From the NCBI GenBank assembly GCA_035527835.1, contig DATKZS010000012.1:1-64000 (forward strand): a DNA stretch of 64,000 nt, given 5' to 3'. Below are positions 8,297-16,639 of this stretch, piece by piece (the first letter of the stretch is position 1; each line of letters opens with the position of its first letter). The notes under the pieces were generated by a model that searched no databases, was not told the origin of the DNA, and saw only the letters and a program-made list of their open reading frames with translations. The position numbers and the translations under genes were made by a program. Source of the stretch: DATKZS01 sp035527835 [NCBI: bacterium]. GTDB lineage: Bacteria > RBG-13-61-14.

Positions 8297-10591
8297 ATGG
8301 GTCTGATGAGGGACTGGGGCAGAGTGAAGGCGGACCTTGCGGGGTTCGTGGTGGGTCTTGGCTCGCTTGGGGTGCAGGTGGTGTTGATCCGGCGGCTGAT
8401 GGCGGCGTTCACGGGCAATGAGCTGACCATCGGGATCGCGCTGGCGGCGTGGATGGCGTGGACGGGCCTGGGGAGCATGGTCACGGGCCGGTGGAGCGAT
8501 CGGATCGAGAAGCCGGGCAATGCGCTCGCCTATGGGTTTTTCGCCGCGGCCGTGCTCATCATCCCCGCGGTGCTGGCGTCGGCGCGGATCAAGCAATGGC
8601 TGGGCGTGGGTCCCGGCGAGGCCGCGTCGCTGCCCGTGATCATCGCTTCGTCGTTCATCATCACCGGTCCGATCTGCGCGGTGTTCGGTTTTGCCTTCAA
8701 CCTGGCGGCGCGGATGCAGAAGGACTTCCGGGCGGCGGCGGGCCGGGCGTACCGGTTCGAGGCGCTGGGCGCGGTGGCGGCGGGGGCGGGGCTGGCGGCG
8801 TGGTTTTCGGGCCAGGCGTCGCCGACCTCGCCAGCGCTCTTGATCTTGGTCATTTTGTGTATTGCGAGCGCGTTGATAAGGGAGCTCAAGCATGGAGGTG
8901 TTTGGTGGAAATCAAGGACCTCGTACCTGATATCGGTCGTCTTTCTGTACGGCACATGGGGATTGATGACGGTTCCTCGGCTGAGCAATTATTACCAGCG
9001 CGCCTATTGGGGCAAGCAGGAGGTATTGGGGTCCTTCGACTCCCGTTACGGTTATCTGGCGGCGGTGCGGGACGGGGACCAGGTCACGATTTTTTCGGAC
9101 GGGACTCCGGCGGCAACGTTTCCGGACCCGGCGCATGACGAGGCGCTGGCGCACGTGGCGCTGGCGTCGTGCGGAGAGCCGTGGCGGGTGCTGCTGATCG
9201 GCGGCTCGTTCACGGGGATGGCGGGGGAGGTTTTGAAGCACGGGGTGGATCGGGTTGACTACGCGCAGATTGACCCGGGCTGGGTGGAGCTGGAGCGGGA
9301 GTTCGCGCCGGGGTTCAACAAGGTTTACGAGGACGGCCGGACCACGGTGATGATCGGCGACGGCCGCGCGTTGCTCGTGAAGGGGGATGCGCTTTACGAC
9401 GCGATCATTGTTGATCTGCCGGACCCGTTCACGGCGGCGCAGGACCGGTATTACACGGCGGAGTTCATGATGGAGGCGCGGCGGGCCCTGGTTCCGGGCG
9501 GGGTGCTGGCGCTGACGGCGGGGACGACGCCTCCGAACAAGGTGTACACTGCGGGCCAGCTCGGGCTGCTGTCGGGGGTGATGCACACGGCGGGGGCGGT
9601 GTTCAGGCGGGTTGAGGTCCTGCCGCTGGATTTCAACCTGGTGCTGGCCGGAGATTCGCTCACGCCTTTTGCCATCGAGCCGGCCGCGATTGACGCGGTG
9701 CTCGGGGAGCGCGGCGTCCGGAGCTTTTACGCGTCCTCGAACCTGATCGGGCCGGACCTCGCGCCTCCGCTGCTCGCGGACATCAAGGCGCGGGTGGCCG
9801 AGGCCCCGGCCGTGATTGACCGCGACCTTTTCCCGCGCGGGTATTTTTACGGGATCATGCTCTGGGCGGAGCGGGCGTCGCCGTGGGCGCGGCGGGTGAT
9901 CGCGGCGGCGGCCAAGCTGCCGGCGTGGTCGTTGCTGCTGATTCCGGCTCTGGTCCCGGCGCTGGGTCTGGGTCTGGAGCGCAGGGACCGGGCGGCGGGG
10001 GAGGCGGCGCTGGCGGCGGGGGTTTCCGGGTTCGCGGGGGTGGTGGTGGAGGTCGCGGTGATGATCGCGTACCAGGTGATGGCGGGCGCGGTTTACAGCG
10101 CGCTGGCCCTGCTCACGGCGTCGTTCATGGCGGGGCTGGGGCTGGGCGCGTGGGCTTCCGAGAAGGCGCGGGAGCGGGCGGGCCTGGTGACGATGGAGGC
10201 GGTGCTGGCGGGGTGGATCTTGCTCAGCATTTTGATCGTGGCCGAGGCGGGCGCGGCGGGGATGCGGGGAGGCGCGGCCACGATGATTTTCTGCGGCGTG
10301 CTTCTGGGCCAGGGCGCGGCGGCGGGGGCGGTATTCGCGGCGGCGGCGCGGCAGGCGGTGCGGCGGGAGGGCGAACTGGGCCGGTCGGTGGGGCTGGTTT
10401 ACGGCACGGAGCTCCTGGGCAGCGCGCTGGGCGGGCTCGTGACGGGCGCGGTGCTGGCGCCGGTGTTCGGGATTGTGCTCGCGCTGGGGGCGGCGCTGCT
10501 GGCGGCATTGGCGCTGGTGATGCATTCTTTGTTCACACGGAGACACGGAGAACTCAGCGCGGCTCAAGGCCGCAACCAAAGAGTTTATTAA
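8297..10591 (+). CDS. Membrane-embedded spermidine synthase-like protein
   Basis: A 764-residue protein. About six membrane helices (residues 12-215) precede a Rossmann-type spermidine-synthase-like domain (about 225-480). That domain has LLIGGSFTGM in place of the usual GGGDG loop and the family's IVDLPDPFTAAQDRYYT segment. Six to seven more helices follow (about 525-750). Fused membrane/spermidine-synthase proteins are widespread and mostly uncharacterised, so aminopropyl transfer is not assured. The last residues (FTRRHGELS...) are encoded by a sequence resembling one arm of the 'CACGGAGACACGGAG' repeats, so the C-terminus may have been altered by repeat insertion. ATG 8297 or 8306 could be the start. 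Confidence 0.85.
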   Translation: MGLMRDWGRVKADLAGFVVGLGSLGVQVVLIRRLMAAFTGNELTIGIALAAWMAWTGLGSMVTGRWSDRIEKPGNALAYGFFAAAVLIIPAVLASARIKQWLGVGPGEAASLPVIIASSFIITGPICAVFGFAFNLAARMQKDFRAAAGRAYRFEALGAVAAGAGLAAWFSGQASPTSPALLILVILCIASALIRELKHGGVWWKSRTSYLISVVFLYGTWGLMTVPRLSNYYQRAYWGKQEVLGSFDSRYGYLAAVRDGDQVTIFSDGTPAATFPDPAHDEALAHVALASCGEPWRVLLIGGSFTGMAGEVLKHGVDRVDYAQIDPGWVELEREFAPGFNKVYEDGRTTVMIGDGRALLVKGDALYDAIIVDLPDPFTAAQDRYYTAEFMMEARRALVPGGVLALTAGTTPPNKVYTAGQLGLLSGVMHTAGAVFRRVEVLPLDFNLVLAGDSLTPFAIEPAAIDAVLGERGVRSFYASSNLIGPDLAPPLLADIKARVAEAPAVIDRDLFPRGYFYGIMLWAERASPWARRVIAAAAKLPAWSLLLIPALVPALGLGLERRDRAAGEAALAAGVSGFAGVVVEVAVMIAYQVMAGAVYSALALLTASFMAGLGLGAWASEKARERAGLVTMEAVLAGWILLSILIVAEAGAAGMRGGAATMIFCGVLLGQGAAAGAVFAAAARQAVRREGELGRSVGLVYGTELLGSALGGLVTGAVLAPVFGIVLALGAALLAALALVMHSLFTRRHGELSAAQGRNQRVY

Positions 10592-10660
10592 CAAGGATAT
10601 TCAGGATGTCAAGGATAAGATTTTATTATCCTGAATATCCTGTGCATCCTTGTTAAATAA
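10588..10660. repeat. Palindromic repeat, 'AAGGATATTCAGGATG' family, copy 1
   Basis: Left arm AACAAGGATATTCAGGATG and onward; right arm ATCCTGAATATCCTGTGCATCCTTGTT. They pair as an imperfect hairpin beginning at the stop codon of the spermidine-synthase-like gene. Copies are at 28168-28238 and 32243-32306, with a relative at 61371-61450. Confidence 0.85.
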
Positions 10661-10695
10661 TTCTTTCAAGACCAAATGTTAGAGGGTGACAACTG

Positions 10696-11583
10696 ATGGC
10701 GGAAAAATGCATCGGCCCGGTGCGGTTCATACCGGGAGAGAACAGGGGCCGTTACCCTTATTGCAACTCGGTATACATCGAGGGCGCAAGGATATTGATT
10801 GACCCGGCGTCGGACCGTGGGCGGCTCATGGAGCTGCGGGACGGCCCGGGGGTGAAGGAGGTCTGGCTGTCGCACTGGCACGAGGACCACTTCATGCACC
10901 TGGACCTGTTCGAGGGCGTGCCGTTCGCCATGCCGGCGCTGGAGACGGCGCCGCTCACGGACCCGGAGATATTCATGGACTGGTACGGAATTGACGACCC
11001 GGGTTTCAGGAATTTTTGGCGGCAGGCGCTAAAGGACACGTTCCACTTCCGGCCGCGGACGCCCTCGCGTACGTTTAAGGGTGGCGAGGAGATCGCGTTG
11101 CCGGGCGTTACGGTTGACGTGATCCACGTTCCGGGCCACACGCCGGGCCACCTCGCGTTCCTCTTCCGCGAGCCGGGCGTATTGTTCATGGCGGATTATG
11201 ACCTCACAAAATTCGGGCCCTGGTACGGCGACCGCGACTCGAGCATCGAGGACACCATCGCCTCGGTGAACCGCCTGCGCCGCGTCCCGGCCCGCGCCTG
11301 GCTCACCGGCCACGAGCACGGCCTGTTCGAGAGCGAGCCGGGAGAGCTGTGGGACCGATACCTCGCCGTGATTGACGAGCGCGAAGAAAAGCTGCTCGCG
11401 TACCTCTCCGAGCCGCGCACCATCGTCGAGATCGTGAACCAGTGGATCGTTTACAAAAAGCCCCGCGAGCCCAAGGGCTTTTTCGAGTACGGCGAGCGGG
11501 CGCTGATGGCCAAGCACCTGGAGCGGTTGATCAGGGCCGGTTCGGTAATGGAAGAGGATGGTGAGTATCGGGCGACACCTTAA
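10696..11583 (+). CDS. Metallo-beta-lactamase-fold hydrolase
   Basis: A 295-residue protein. The metal-binding signature is HWHEDH at about residues 61-66, followed by PGHTPGHLAF, the Asp in MADYDLT and the His in LTGHEHGL, the usual order for the fold. About 80 residues after the last metal ligand form a C-terminal helical part that may be a winged helix. Family members hydrolyse thioesters, lactones, phosphodiesters and other substrates; the substrate cannot be told here. GAGGGTGA precedes the ATG at suitable distance. It is convergent with the MNT gene, only 12 bp apart. Confidence 0.9.
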   Translation: MAEKCIGPVRFIPGENRGRYPYCNSVYIEGARILIDPASDRGRLMELRDGPGVKEVWLSHWHEDHFMHLDLFEGVPFAMPALETAPLTDPEIFMDWYGIDDPGFRNFWRQALKDTFHFRPRTPSRTFKGGEEIALPGVTVDVIHVPGHTPGHLAFLFREPGVLFMADYDLTKFGPWYGDRDSSIEDTIASVNRLRRVPARAWLTGHEHGLFESEPGELWDRYLAVIDEREEKLLAYLSEPRTIVEIVNQWIVYKKPREPKGFFEYGERALMAKHLERLIRAGSVMEEDGEYRATP

Positions 11584-11595
11584 ACGTCCGCGTCC

Positions 11596-11919
11596 TCAGA
11601 GACTTATCATGACTCCCTCGCGGCGGGCGATTTCCAGGACGGGGCGCTCCCCATTCTTTTCCCATTCGCGCTCGCCGCAGGGGATTGGCTCGATGCGGTC
11701 ATCGGAATCGGCGGTGGCCAGCCACAGCTCCTCCACCTGTTCCACGCTGCGAGGCCCGTCAAATTCGGGCGCGATTACGATCAGGTCAATGTCGCTCCAC
11801 TCCCTGTCCTCGCCCCGGGCGCATGAGCCGAAGAGCACGCCCCGGCTGGCATGAATGCCGTGCGAGGGAAGGCCCGCGAGGTAACGGCGCACCGCGGCTA
11901 AAATTTTGTCTTCAACCAA
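11596..11919 (-). CDS. MNT-type minimal nucleotidyltransferase (HEPN/MNT pair 1)
   Basis: A 107-residue protein with the polymerase-beta-fold signature GSCARGEDREWSDIDLIVI (GS followed by DxD) and a later acidic residue in DDRIEPI. In HEPN/MNT modules the MNT protein acts as antitoxin, in known cases by AMPylating the HEPN protein. The gene starts inside the end of the HEPN gene (22-bp overlap), so translation is probably coupled. Here HEPN comes first and MNT second, the opposite of pair 2 at 43032-43749. Confidence 0.88.
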   Translation of the reverse strand: MVEDKILAAVRRYLAGLPSHGIHASRGVLFGSCARGEDREWSDIDLIVIAPEFDGPRSVEQVEELWLATADSDDRIEPIPCGEREWEKNGERPVLEIARREGVMISL

Positions 11920-12275
11920 TTCAGCGCCTCCTTTGCGGCCTCCAAGCGCTCACGGCCCGATGTTAAATTCAAGGACGCTTGTCCCGTATCCGGATAACGG
12001 CCCTCCAGTTGCCAGACATTGAACTTGCGTAAAAAGTTCATGCGTTCCGGAGGCGCATGGAGGCCGGCTTTTTCCGCCAGCAGCACAAGGTTATGCGTCT
12101 TGGGCGGCACTTGACCGGTATTATGGGTGAAGAGGGCCTTGAGTATCTTTTCCAATGCCAGGTGGCAGAAAAACAGAGCCTGCTGGATTTTCTTTTTCTC
12201 CAGCAATATCTCCGCTGACTCCATGTCGTCATCGGAGCCACTGCGCCAATAATCAACCTGTTTTTGGTTGTCCAT
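11898..12275 (-). CDS. HEPN-domain protein (HEPN/MNT pair 1)
   Basis: A 125-residue all-helical protein of the HEPN family, with FCHLALEKILKALF in the second helix and PPKTHNLVLLAEKAG in the middle. I see no RNxLxH motif of the DUF86 (HepT) type, so ribonuclease activity is not guaranteed. It overlaps the MNT gene downstream and its start faces the promoter region of the propeller-protein gene. The likely role is the toxin partner of an MNT antitoxin, inferred from the pairing. Confidence 0.85.
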   Translation of the reverse strand: MDNQKQVDYWRSGSDDDMESAEILLEKKKIQQALFFCHLALEKILKALFTHNTGQVPPKTHNLVLLAEKAGLHAPPERMNFLRKFNVWQLEGRYPDTGQASLNLTSGRERLEAAKEALNWLKTKF

Positions 12276-12338
12276 CTATCTTTCTAAGGTACATGCAACA
12301 ATGCCGCGAAGTCAATCGGGACCGTAGTCAATTTTTGG

Positions 12339-12367
12339 TTGACAACCCCACAGGGCCGGTCTATGAT
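12339..12367 (+). promoter_or_regulatory. Sigma-70-type promoter for the propeller-protein gene
   Basis: TTGACA at 12339-12344 and TATGAT at 12362-12367 with exactly 17 bp between them: a perfect -35 and a 5/6 -10. It points to the gene starting at 12461, leaving a leader of about 85 bases. It is one of the best promoter matches in the window. Confidence 0.8.
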
Positions 12368-12460
12368 AATAATCAATCCGGTTTGCGAGGCGAATAAGGT
12401 TTATTCGTCTCGCTTATGGACAGCATGGTTCAGCCCGAGCCAACAAGGAAGAGGTCAATC

Positions 12461-14092
12461 ATGAAGACTCGAACATTCCGGCTGATCTTGATCGCCTGCA
12501 TCATGGCGATGCTCCCGGCGGTCATGGGTTACAAGTGCACGGATGACATGAGCAAGAAGGACAAGGACGGCGACGGGTACTCGTCGCGCCCCTCTCCGCA
12601 CAAGCCCGCCGACTGCAACGATAACGACCCCAACAACTGGCGCTCCTGCGCCTCCTGCGCCGATTCCGACGGCGACGGCTCCTTTACCGGCTGCGATGCA
12701 TACGCCACCATCCTGGGCCCGGACTGCGATGACCTGGATCCCGACAACTGGACGAGCTGCGCGACCTGCGGGGACTCGGACCAGGACGGATTCTTCGCGG
12801 AATGCGACGCGTACGTGAACATCGCCGGCCCGGACTGCGACGATGGCGACTCAACGGTCTGGCCGGGCGCTCCGGAGACCTGCGACGACGGGGTGGACTC
12901 GGATTGCGACGGGTGCGGCTGCATTGATTACCAGTTGCAAGGCCCGATCCTGCAAGTGACGGACGGAGAGGCCAACCGGTCAAACCAGGTCATGGTCTGG
13001 ACCGGGAGCGAGTATGGCCTGGCCTGGCAGGACGACCGCGACGGCAACGACGAGATCTACTTCGCGCTGATCGCGGGTGATGGCGCCTCCGCCGGCGGCA
13101 CTCTGCGCGTGACCGCGGACGCCGACCCCAGCCTCTCGCCATCCCTTGCCTGGACCGGGAGCGAGTTCGGGCTGGCATGGTCAGGGCCGGGAATTTATTT
13201 CCAGCGGCTGAGCGCCGAGGGCGCCATTATCGGTGATGCAATCGTGGTCGCGGCCACGGGGACCGAGCCGTCGCTGGCCTGGACCGGATCGGAGTTCGGG
13301 CTGGCGTTCAGTGATTCGACAGAGGCCTTATTCATACGCCTAATGAGTAATGGAACACTGGCCGGTCAGCAAGTAATGGTAGCTCACGATACATATGGGG
13401 TCAGGGAGCCTGTTTTGGCTTGGACAGGTAGTGAGTACGGAATGTTATGGAAAAGCTTGCCTCGGGTTTATTACGGAGCAATCTATCTGCCTTGTCCCTA
13501 CCCTTATGGTGACAATCACGCAGGCGGGTATGTTAACTTCACTGGTTTAACTCAAGCTGGAGACACATTAGGAACACAGACATCGTTTTTGGCCTTCGGA
13601 ACAGGAATGTCTTTGCTCTGGACAGAGCCGGGATTTGGAGTAGCCGCGAGTGCTTGTTATCCCCCACATTTTTCAAAATATGGAGTTCTGCCGACCTCGT
13701 GGCCTCCTCGTTTCGTAATGCTAATGATTTCCGACGAAGAAATCTCCTACCATGAGCCGTTTTCGGTGATGTTCCTCCGGGGCGTCGAGCCAACGATTGC
13801 CTGGACCGGTTCAGAATTTGGGGTCTCGTGGGTTTGGACGAAACCATATAAGCTTAACATGGGCATCTATTTTTCCCGTTTTTCCGCTGACCGTGTCGAG
13901 CTCCAAGTACCGACATTGGTAGCGCCTCCGTTGATGAATGGCCCCGATATCTCTCCCCATGGTGGCAATAGGCGGCCTTCTATGGTCTGGAATGGAAGTT
14001 CGTTTGCTATCGTATGGCAAGAACATCCTGATAGCTGGCCTGAATATGACAATTTGGTATTTGCCAGGTTAAACGAGATTTGCGAACCGTAA
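12461..14092 (+). CDS. Secreted protein: Asp/Cys-rich metal-binding N-terminus plus beta-propeller-like repeats
   Basis: ATG 12461 (MKTRTFRLIL) is chosen over 12416 because GGAAGAGG precedes it and it gives a clean signal peptide; 543 residues. After the signal come calcium-binding-like loops (DKDGDGY, DSDGDGS, DSDQDGF) and Cys-rich DCDD segments, ending in PGAPETCDDGVDSDCDG, the MopE-type metal-binding motif. The rest contains about six blades marked by WTGSEYGLAW-type repeats. It is probably an extracellular or surface protein. Between about 13318 and 13790, and again near the end, codons turn AT-rich compared with the N-terminal part, suggesting a mosaic origin. Confidence 0.85.
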   Translation: MKTRTFRLILIACIMAMLPAVMGYKCTDDMSKKDKDGDGYSSRPSPHKPADCNDNDPNNWRSCASCADSDGDGSFTGCDAYATILGPDCDDLDPDNWTSCATCGDSDQDGFFAECDAYVNIAGPDCDDGDSTVWPGAPETCDDGVDSDCDGCGCIDYQLQGPILQVTDGEANRSNQVMVWTGSEYGLAWQDDRDGNDEIYFALIAGDGASAGGTLRVTADADPSLSPSLAWTGSEFGLAWSGPGIYFQRLSAEGAIIGDAIVVAATGTEPSLAWTGSEFGLAFSDSTEALFIRLMSNGTLAGQQVMVAHDTYGVREPVLAWTGSEYGMLWKSLPRVYYGAIYLPCPYPYGDNHAGGYVNFTGLTQAGDTLGTQTSFLAFGTGMSLLWTEPGFGVAASACYPPHFSKYGVLPTSWPPRFVMLMISDEEISYHEPFSVMFLRGVEPTIAWTGSEFGVSWVWTKPYKLNMGIYFSRFSADRVELQVPTLVAPPLMNGPDISPHGGNRRPSMVWNGSSFAIVWQEHPDSWPEYDNLVFARLNEICEP

Positions 14093-14104
14093 GGAGACAA
14101 GCCA

Positions 14105-14959
14105 TTAGATAAATGAATTGAGCTGATTCGCGCACGGATCGGGAAAAAGGCGAGGCTTTAAGGCCGGCTCCTGCATGGGGACGCCGGCTTTTTTTATTTC
14201 CACGGGATGGTGCCTGGCGATCACCTCGGCGAGGCGGGGCCGGATGAATTGGTTGGCGATCCAGTTTTGTTCCTCGCGGGAGAGGTCGCGGCCGTAGAAT
14301 TGTTCCAGGGTGAAGGGTTCTCCGAACTCGATCTTGAGTTTCGCGGGCAGGGGGAAGAGGGGGCAGATGGGGTCGTTGGGGTAATGGTCGCGCTGAATTT
14401 CCCAGACGATGGGGCAGGCGTTGTGGAAGCCGATCTGGGCCACGGGCACGAGCGGGACGCGGTAGTGCAGCGCAATGCGGACCACGCCGGTGAAAAACGG
14501 CTGGAGCAGATGGCGCTCTCGGAACGTCCCGGAATCGCCCTCCGGGTAGATCGCCACCAGGCCGGGGTAATTTTCCCCGCCGGGTCGAAGGTAAGGATCA
14601 ATGTATTCGTACCTGATCCCTCCCCTGGTCCAGAGCGGGATCCCGCCGCCCACGTAGTATCTTCCCCACCTGCTGTTGAGAAAATGCCAGTTCTCCACGA
14701 TGAGCACATGGATGTCGCGGTCTCCTCCGGCCAGGCTGAGCGCCACGATGTCCAGGTCGAGGCCACCGCTGTGATTGGCCACGATCAGGGCGGGCCCGTC
14801 CGGGATGCGCTCTTGCCCGATGATTTCCAGGCGGTGATAGTATTTGAAGAAGGCGCGGAAAAAGGCGCGGCGGCGGCGGTTGTAACGGGCGAATTTTTTC
14901 CGGTACTCCGCCATCGCCCGCACGTTCTTTTCGAACTCATTTTTACGCGGGTCTTCCAT
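14105..14959 (-). CDS. Lysophospholipid acyltransferase-family protein (PlsC-like)
   Basis: A 284-residue protein with the acyltransferase HX4D motif in ANHSGGLDLD (about residues 61-70) and the YPEGDSGTF motif about 110 residues later. The family transfers acyl groups to lysophosphatidate or related acceptors at the inner membrane. The N-terminus is very basic (YRKKFARYNRRRRAFFRAFFK), suited to membrane association. The start at 14959 has no clear ribosome site. The gene is convergent with the propeller-protein gene, and its 3' coding end contains a hairpin followed by T residues reading in the other direction. Confidence 0.85.
   Translation of the reverse strand: MEDPRKNEFEKNVRAMAEYRKKFARYNRRRRAFFRAFFKYYHRLEIIGQERIPDGPALIVANHSGGLDLDIVALSLAGGDRDIHVLIVENWHFLNSRWGRYYVGGGIPLWTRGGIRYEYIDPYLRPGGENYPGLVAIYPEGDSGTFRERHLLQPFFTGVVRIALHYRVPLVPVAQIGFHNACPIVWEIQRDHYPNDPICPLFPLPAKLKIEFGEPFTLEQFYGRDLSREEQNWIANQFIRPRLAEVIARHHPVEIKKAGVPMQEPALKPRLFPDPCANQLNSFI
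14162..14195 (+). terminator. Rho-independent-like terminator inside the plsC-like 3' end
   Basis: GCCGGC at 14163-14168 and again at 14183-14188 form the stem (the word is self-complementary), with a 14-base loop, followed by seven T at 14189-14195. On the plus strand it lies 70 bp after the stop of the propeller-protein gene. It is within the coding sequence of the convergent acyltransferase gene. Confidence 0.65.
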
Positions 14960-14985
14960 TAATTCATGCTTGTAGCGAAACGATC

Positions 14986-15205
14986 CTTTTTCAGCGCCAA
15001 AGGCGCGGAATTCTCCAGCCTGGGGTGTGAACCCCAGGAAGGGAGATCATTCAATGCTTTTCAGCGCTGAAGGCGCGACATAGAACTGTCTTTATCTCGC
15101 CCCTTCAGGGCTGAAAAGGATATTGGGGACGCCGAGATCCCAGGGTAGGCCGAGGACGGCCAACCCTGGGCTATCTTATTATCGCCCTTTCAGGGCGGAA
15201 GAAAT
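14986..15205. repeat. Dispersed palindromic repeat, 'CCCTTTCAGGGC' family, copy 2
   Basis: It contains TTTTCAGCGC and GGCGCGGAA arms, CCTGGGGTGTGAACCCCAGG, GCCCCTTCAGGGCTGAAAAGG, CCCAGGGTAGGCC with GGCCAACCCTGGG, and CGCCCTTTCAGGGCG. The right half (about 15097-15200) is nearly the same as 18571-18680. It fills the gap between the acyltransferase start and the stop of the hydrolase at 15273. Confidence 0.8.
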
Positions 15206-15272
15206 AATCAACTAACGGCTTGATACACTACACTAGTTCTCTACCCGTTCCTGGTAAGAGCGGCAACAAGAT

Positions 15273-16163
15273 TCAAGGGAACTGCTTCTTGACCTCTCCG
15301 GCTGCCCTGGGAGTGAGCGCGAATTTTTTGTTGAAGGGATTGCTTTCCGCCCGCGGCTCCGCAATCACCGCGCCTTGGGCGATGAGTTTTTCCAGGTGGG
15401 CCCAGGCGGTGGCGGCGGCGGGTCCGATGAGGTGGGGGTGGATGAGGCCGAGGTACATGGCTTTGACGAGGTCGCTCAAGTTAAGTGGGTCGGGCGCTTC
15501 GGCGAGGCACTTGACGATGCATATTTCGCGGAGCTCGCGGTGCTCGATGAGGTCGTGGACTCGCTTGGCCGGGTCATGCACGATAGGGCCGTGTCCGGGG
15601 AGGATGAGGTCGAGGGTCATGGCCTGGACGGAGTGGAGCGAGCGCATGTAAGCTGCCATGTTGCCCTCCGGCGGGGCCACGAGGGACGAGCCGTCGCCGG
15701 TGATGAGGTCGCTGGTGAAGAGGATGCGGCGGCTGGCGTCGTGAAGGATGACGTGGCCCGGGGAGTGGCCGGGAGCGAGGATCACGTCGAGGGTGACGGG
15801 GCCGGCAATGATCCGCGCGCCCTCGGTGATGGGGCGGTCAATTCTTCTTCCGGGGAAGCGGCGCTCTATGGATGGCATGTCGGCGGGGTGGGCGAGGACC
15901 GGGGCGCCGGTTTGGTCGCGGAGCCGCCATGCGCCACCGGCGTGGTCAACGTGGCCGTGGGTGAGGATGATGCGCTGGAGAGCGGCGCCGCCGATGGCGG
16001 CCAGGACGATTGCGACGTCGTCCTCCCGGTCGTAGCCGGAGTCAATCAGGGTGAGCTGGTCGTCGCCCACGAGGTAGAGGTTGGGCGCCTGCCAGGCGGA
16101 GCCGGGCTTTTGCGGCGGCGTTACCCGGCGGATGCCGGGGATTATTGATTCGACGGCTTCCAT
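15273..16163 (-). CDS. Metallo-beta-lactamase-fold hydrolase (LACTB2-like) with C-terminal winged helix
   Basis: A 296-residue protein with LTHGHVDHAGG (metal motif, about residues 68-78), PGHSPGHV, the Asp in FTSDLITGDG and PGHGPIV in the canonical order. The C-terminal 80 residues (DLVKAMYLGLIHPHLIG onward) resemble the winged-helix tail of LACTB2-type proteins. The function could be RNA or thioester hydrolysis. It is not closely similar to the other hydrolase at 10696-11583. It is transcribed toward the repeat at 14986-15205. Confidence 0.9.
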   Translation of the reverse strand: MEAVESIIPGIRRVTPPQKPGSAWQAPNLYLVGDDQLTLIDSGYDREDDVAIVLAAIGGAALQRIILTHGHVDHAGGAWRLRDQTGAPVLAHPADMPSIERRFPGRRIDRPITEGARIIAGPVTLDVILAPGHSPGHVILHDASRRILFTSDLITGDGSSLVAPPEGNMAAYMRSLHSVQAMTLDLILPGHGPIVHDPAKRVHDLIEHRELREICIVKCLAEAPDPLNLSDLVKAMYLGLIHPHLIGPAAATAWAHLEKLIAQGAVIAEPRAESNPFNKKFALTPRAAGEVKKQFP

Positions 16164-16191
16164 GTCGGCTCCGGGGCATTAGTAAGATTTA

Positions 16192-16625
16192 TTTTTTTGC
16201 CGCAGATGAACGCAGATTAACGCAGATAAGAAATATTTTGGTAACGTCCCAAAGGTGGGGGACAGCGATCTAAAAAAAACTATTATGCGCTGATCCCCAT
16301 GAGTTAAACCGAAAGATCTCGTGAGGCAAAGAATTTTTGTATTTATAGAAAAGAGTGAAGAGAAGAGTTGAAGCCGGGAGCTGTTAACATGGCGTAATAT
16401 CAATAATATGTTGGTGGGGAGAGAGAATGAATAGGGTCTGGATATGGTCATCAGTGAGGAGATCAGGTGATGTTCTTTGACCTCGACCATGACATTTCCT
16501 TCATGCCCTCGATTAGAGCTCCAAGACCCTTCCATCCAATGTCTCCCCCACTTTTGGGACATTACTAATATTTTTGTTTCTGAATTTTTATCTGTGTTCA
16601 TCTGCGTTCATCTGCGGCAAAATTT
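16192..16625. mobile_element. Palindromic repeat split by an inner inverted-repeat element
   Basis: The outer arms are the 'CGCAGATGAACGCAGAT' family at 16192-16240 and 16569-16625. Elsewhere in the window these arms are separated by only 20-40 bp. Here about 330 bp lies between them, bounded by inverted repeats GTCCCAAAGGTGGGGGACA (16246-16264) and the complement of GTCTCCCCCACTTTTGGGAC (16541-16560). The inner 275 bp has no intact gene; a minus-strand open frame runs through both elements and is not convincing. It looks like a small non-autonomous element inserted in a hairpin repeat. Confidence 0.65.
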
Positions 16626-16639
16626 TTTTTGCTCCTCCC

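Noticed and set aside
8449-10656. Long Gly- and Arg-rich open frames in alternative frames of GC-rich genes
   Set aside because: They are shadows of the spermidine-synthase-like gene, with no ribosome sites and composition dictated by the GC-rich third positions of the real frame.
16179-16601. 140-residue minus-strand open frame
   Set aside because: Both ends are encoded by hairpin repeat arms and the middle has no domain; it is explained by the nested repeat.
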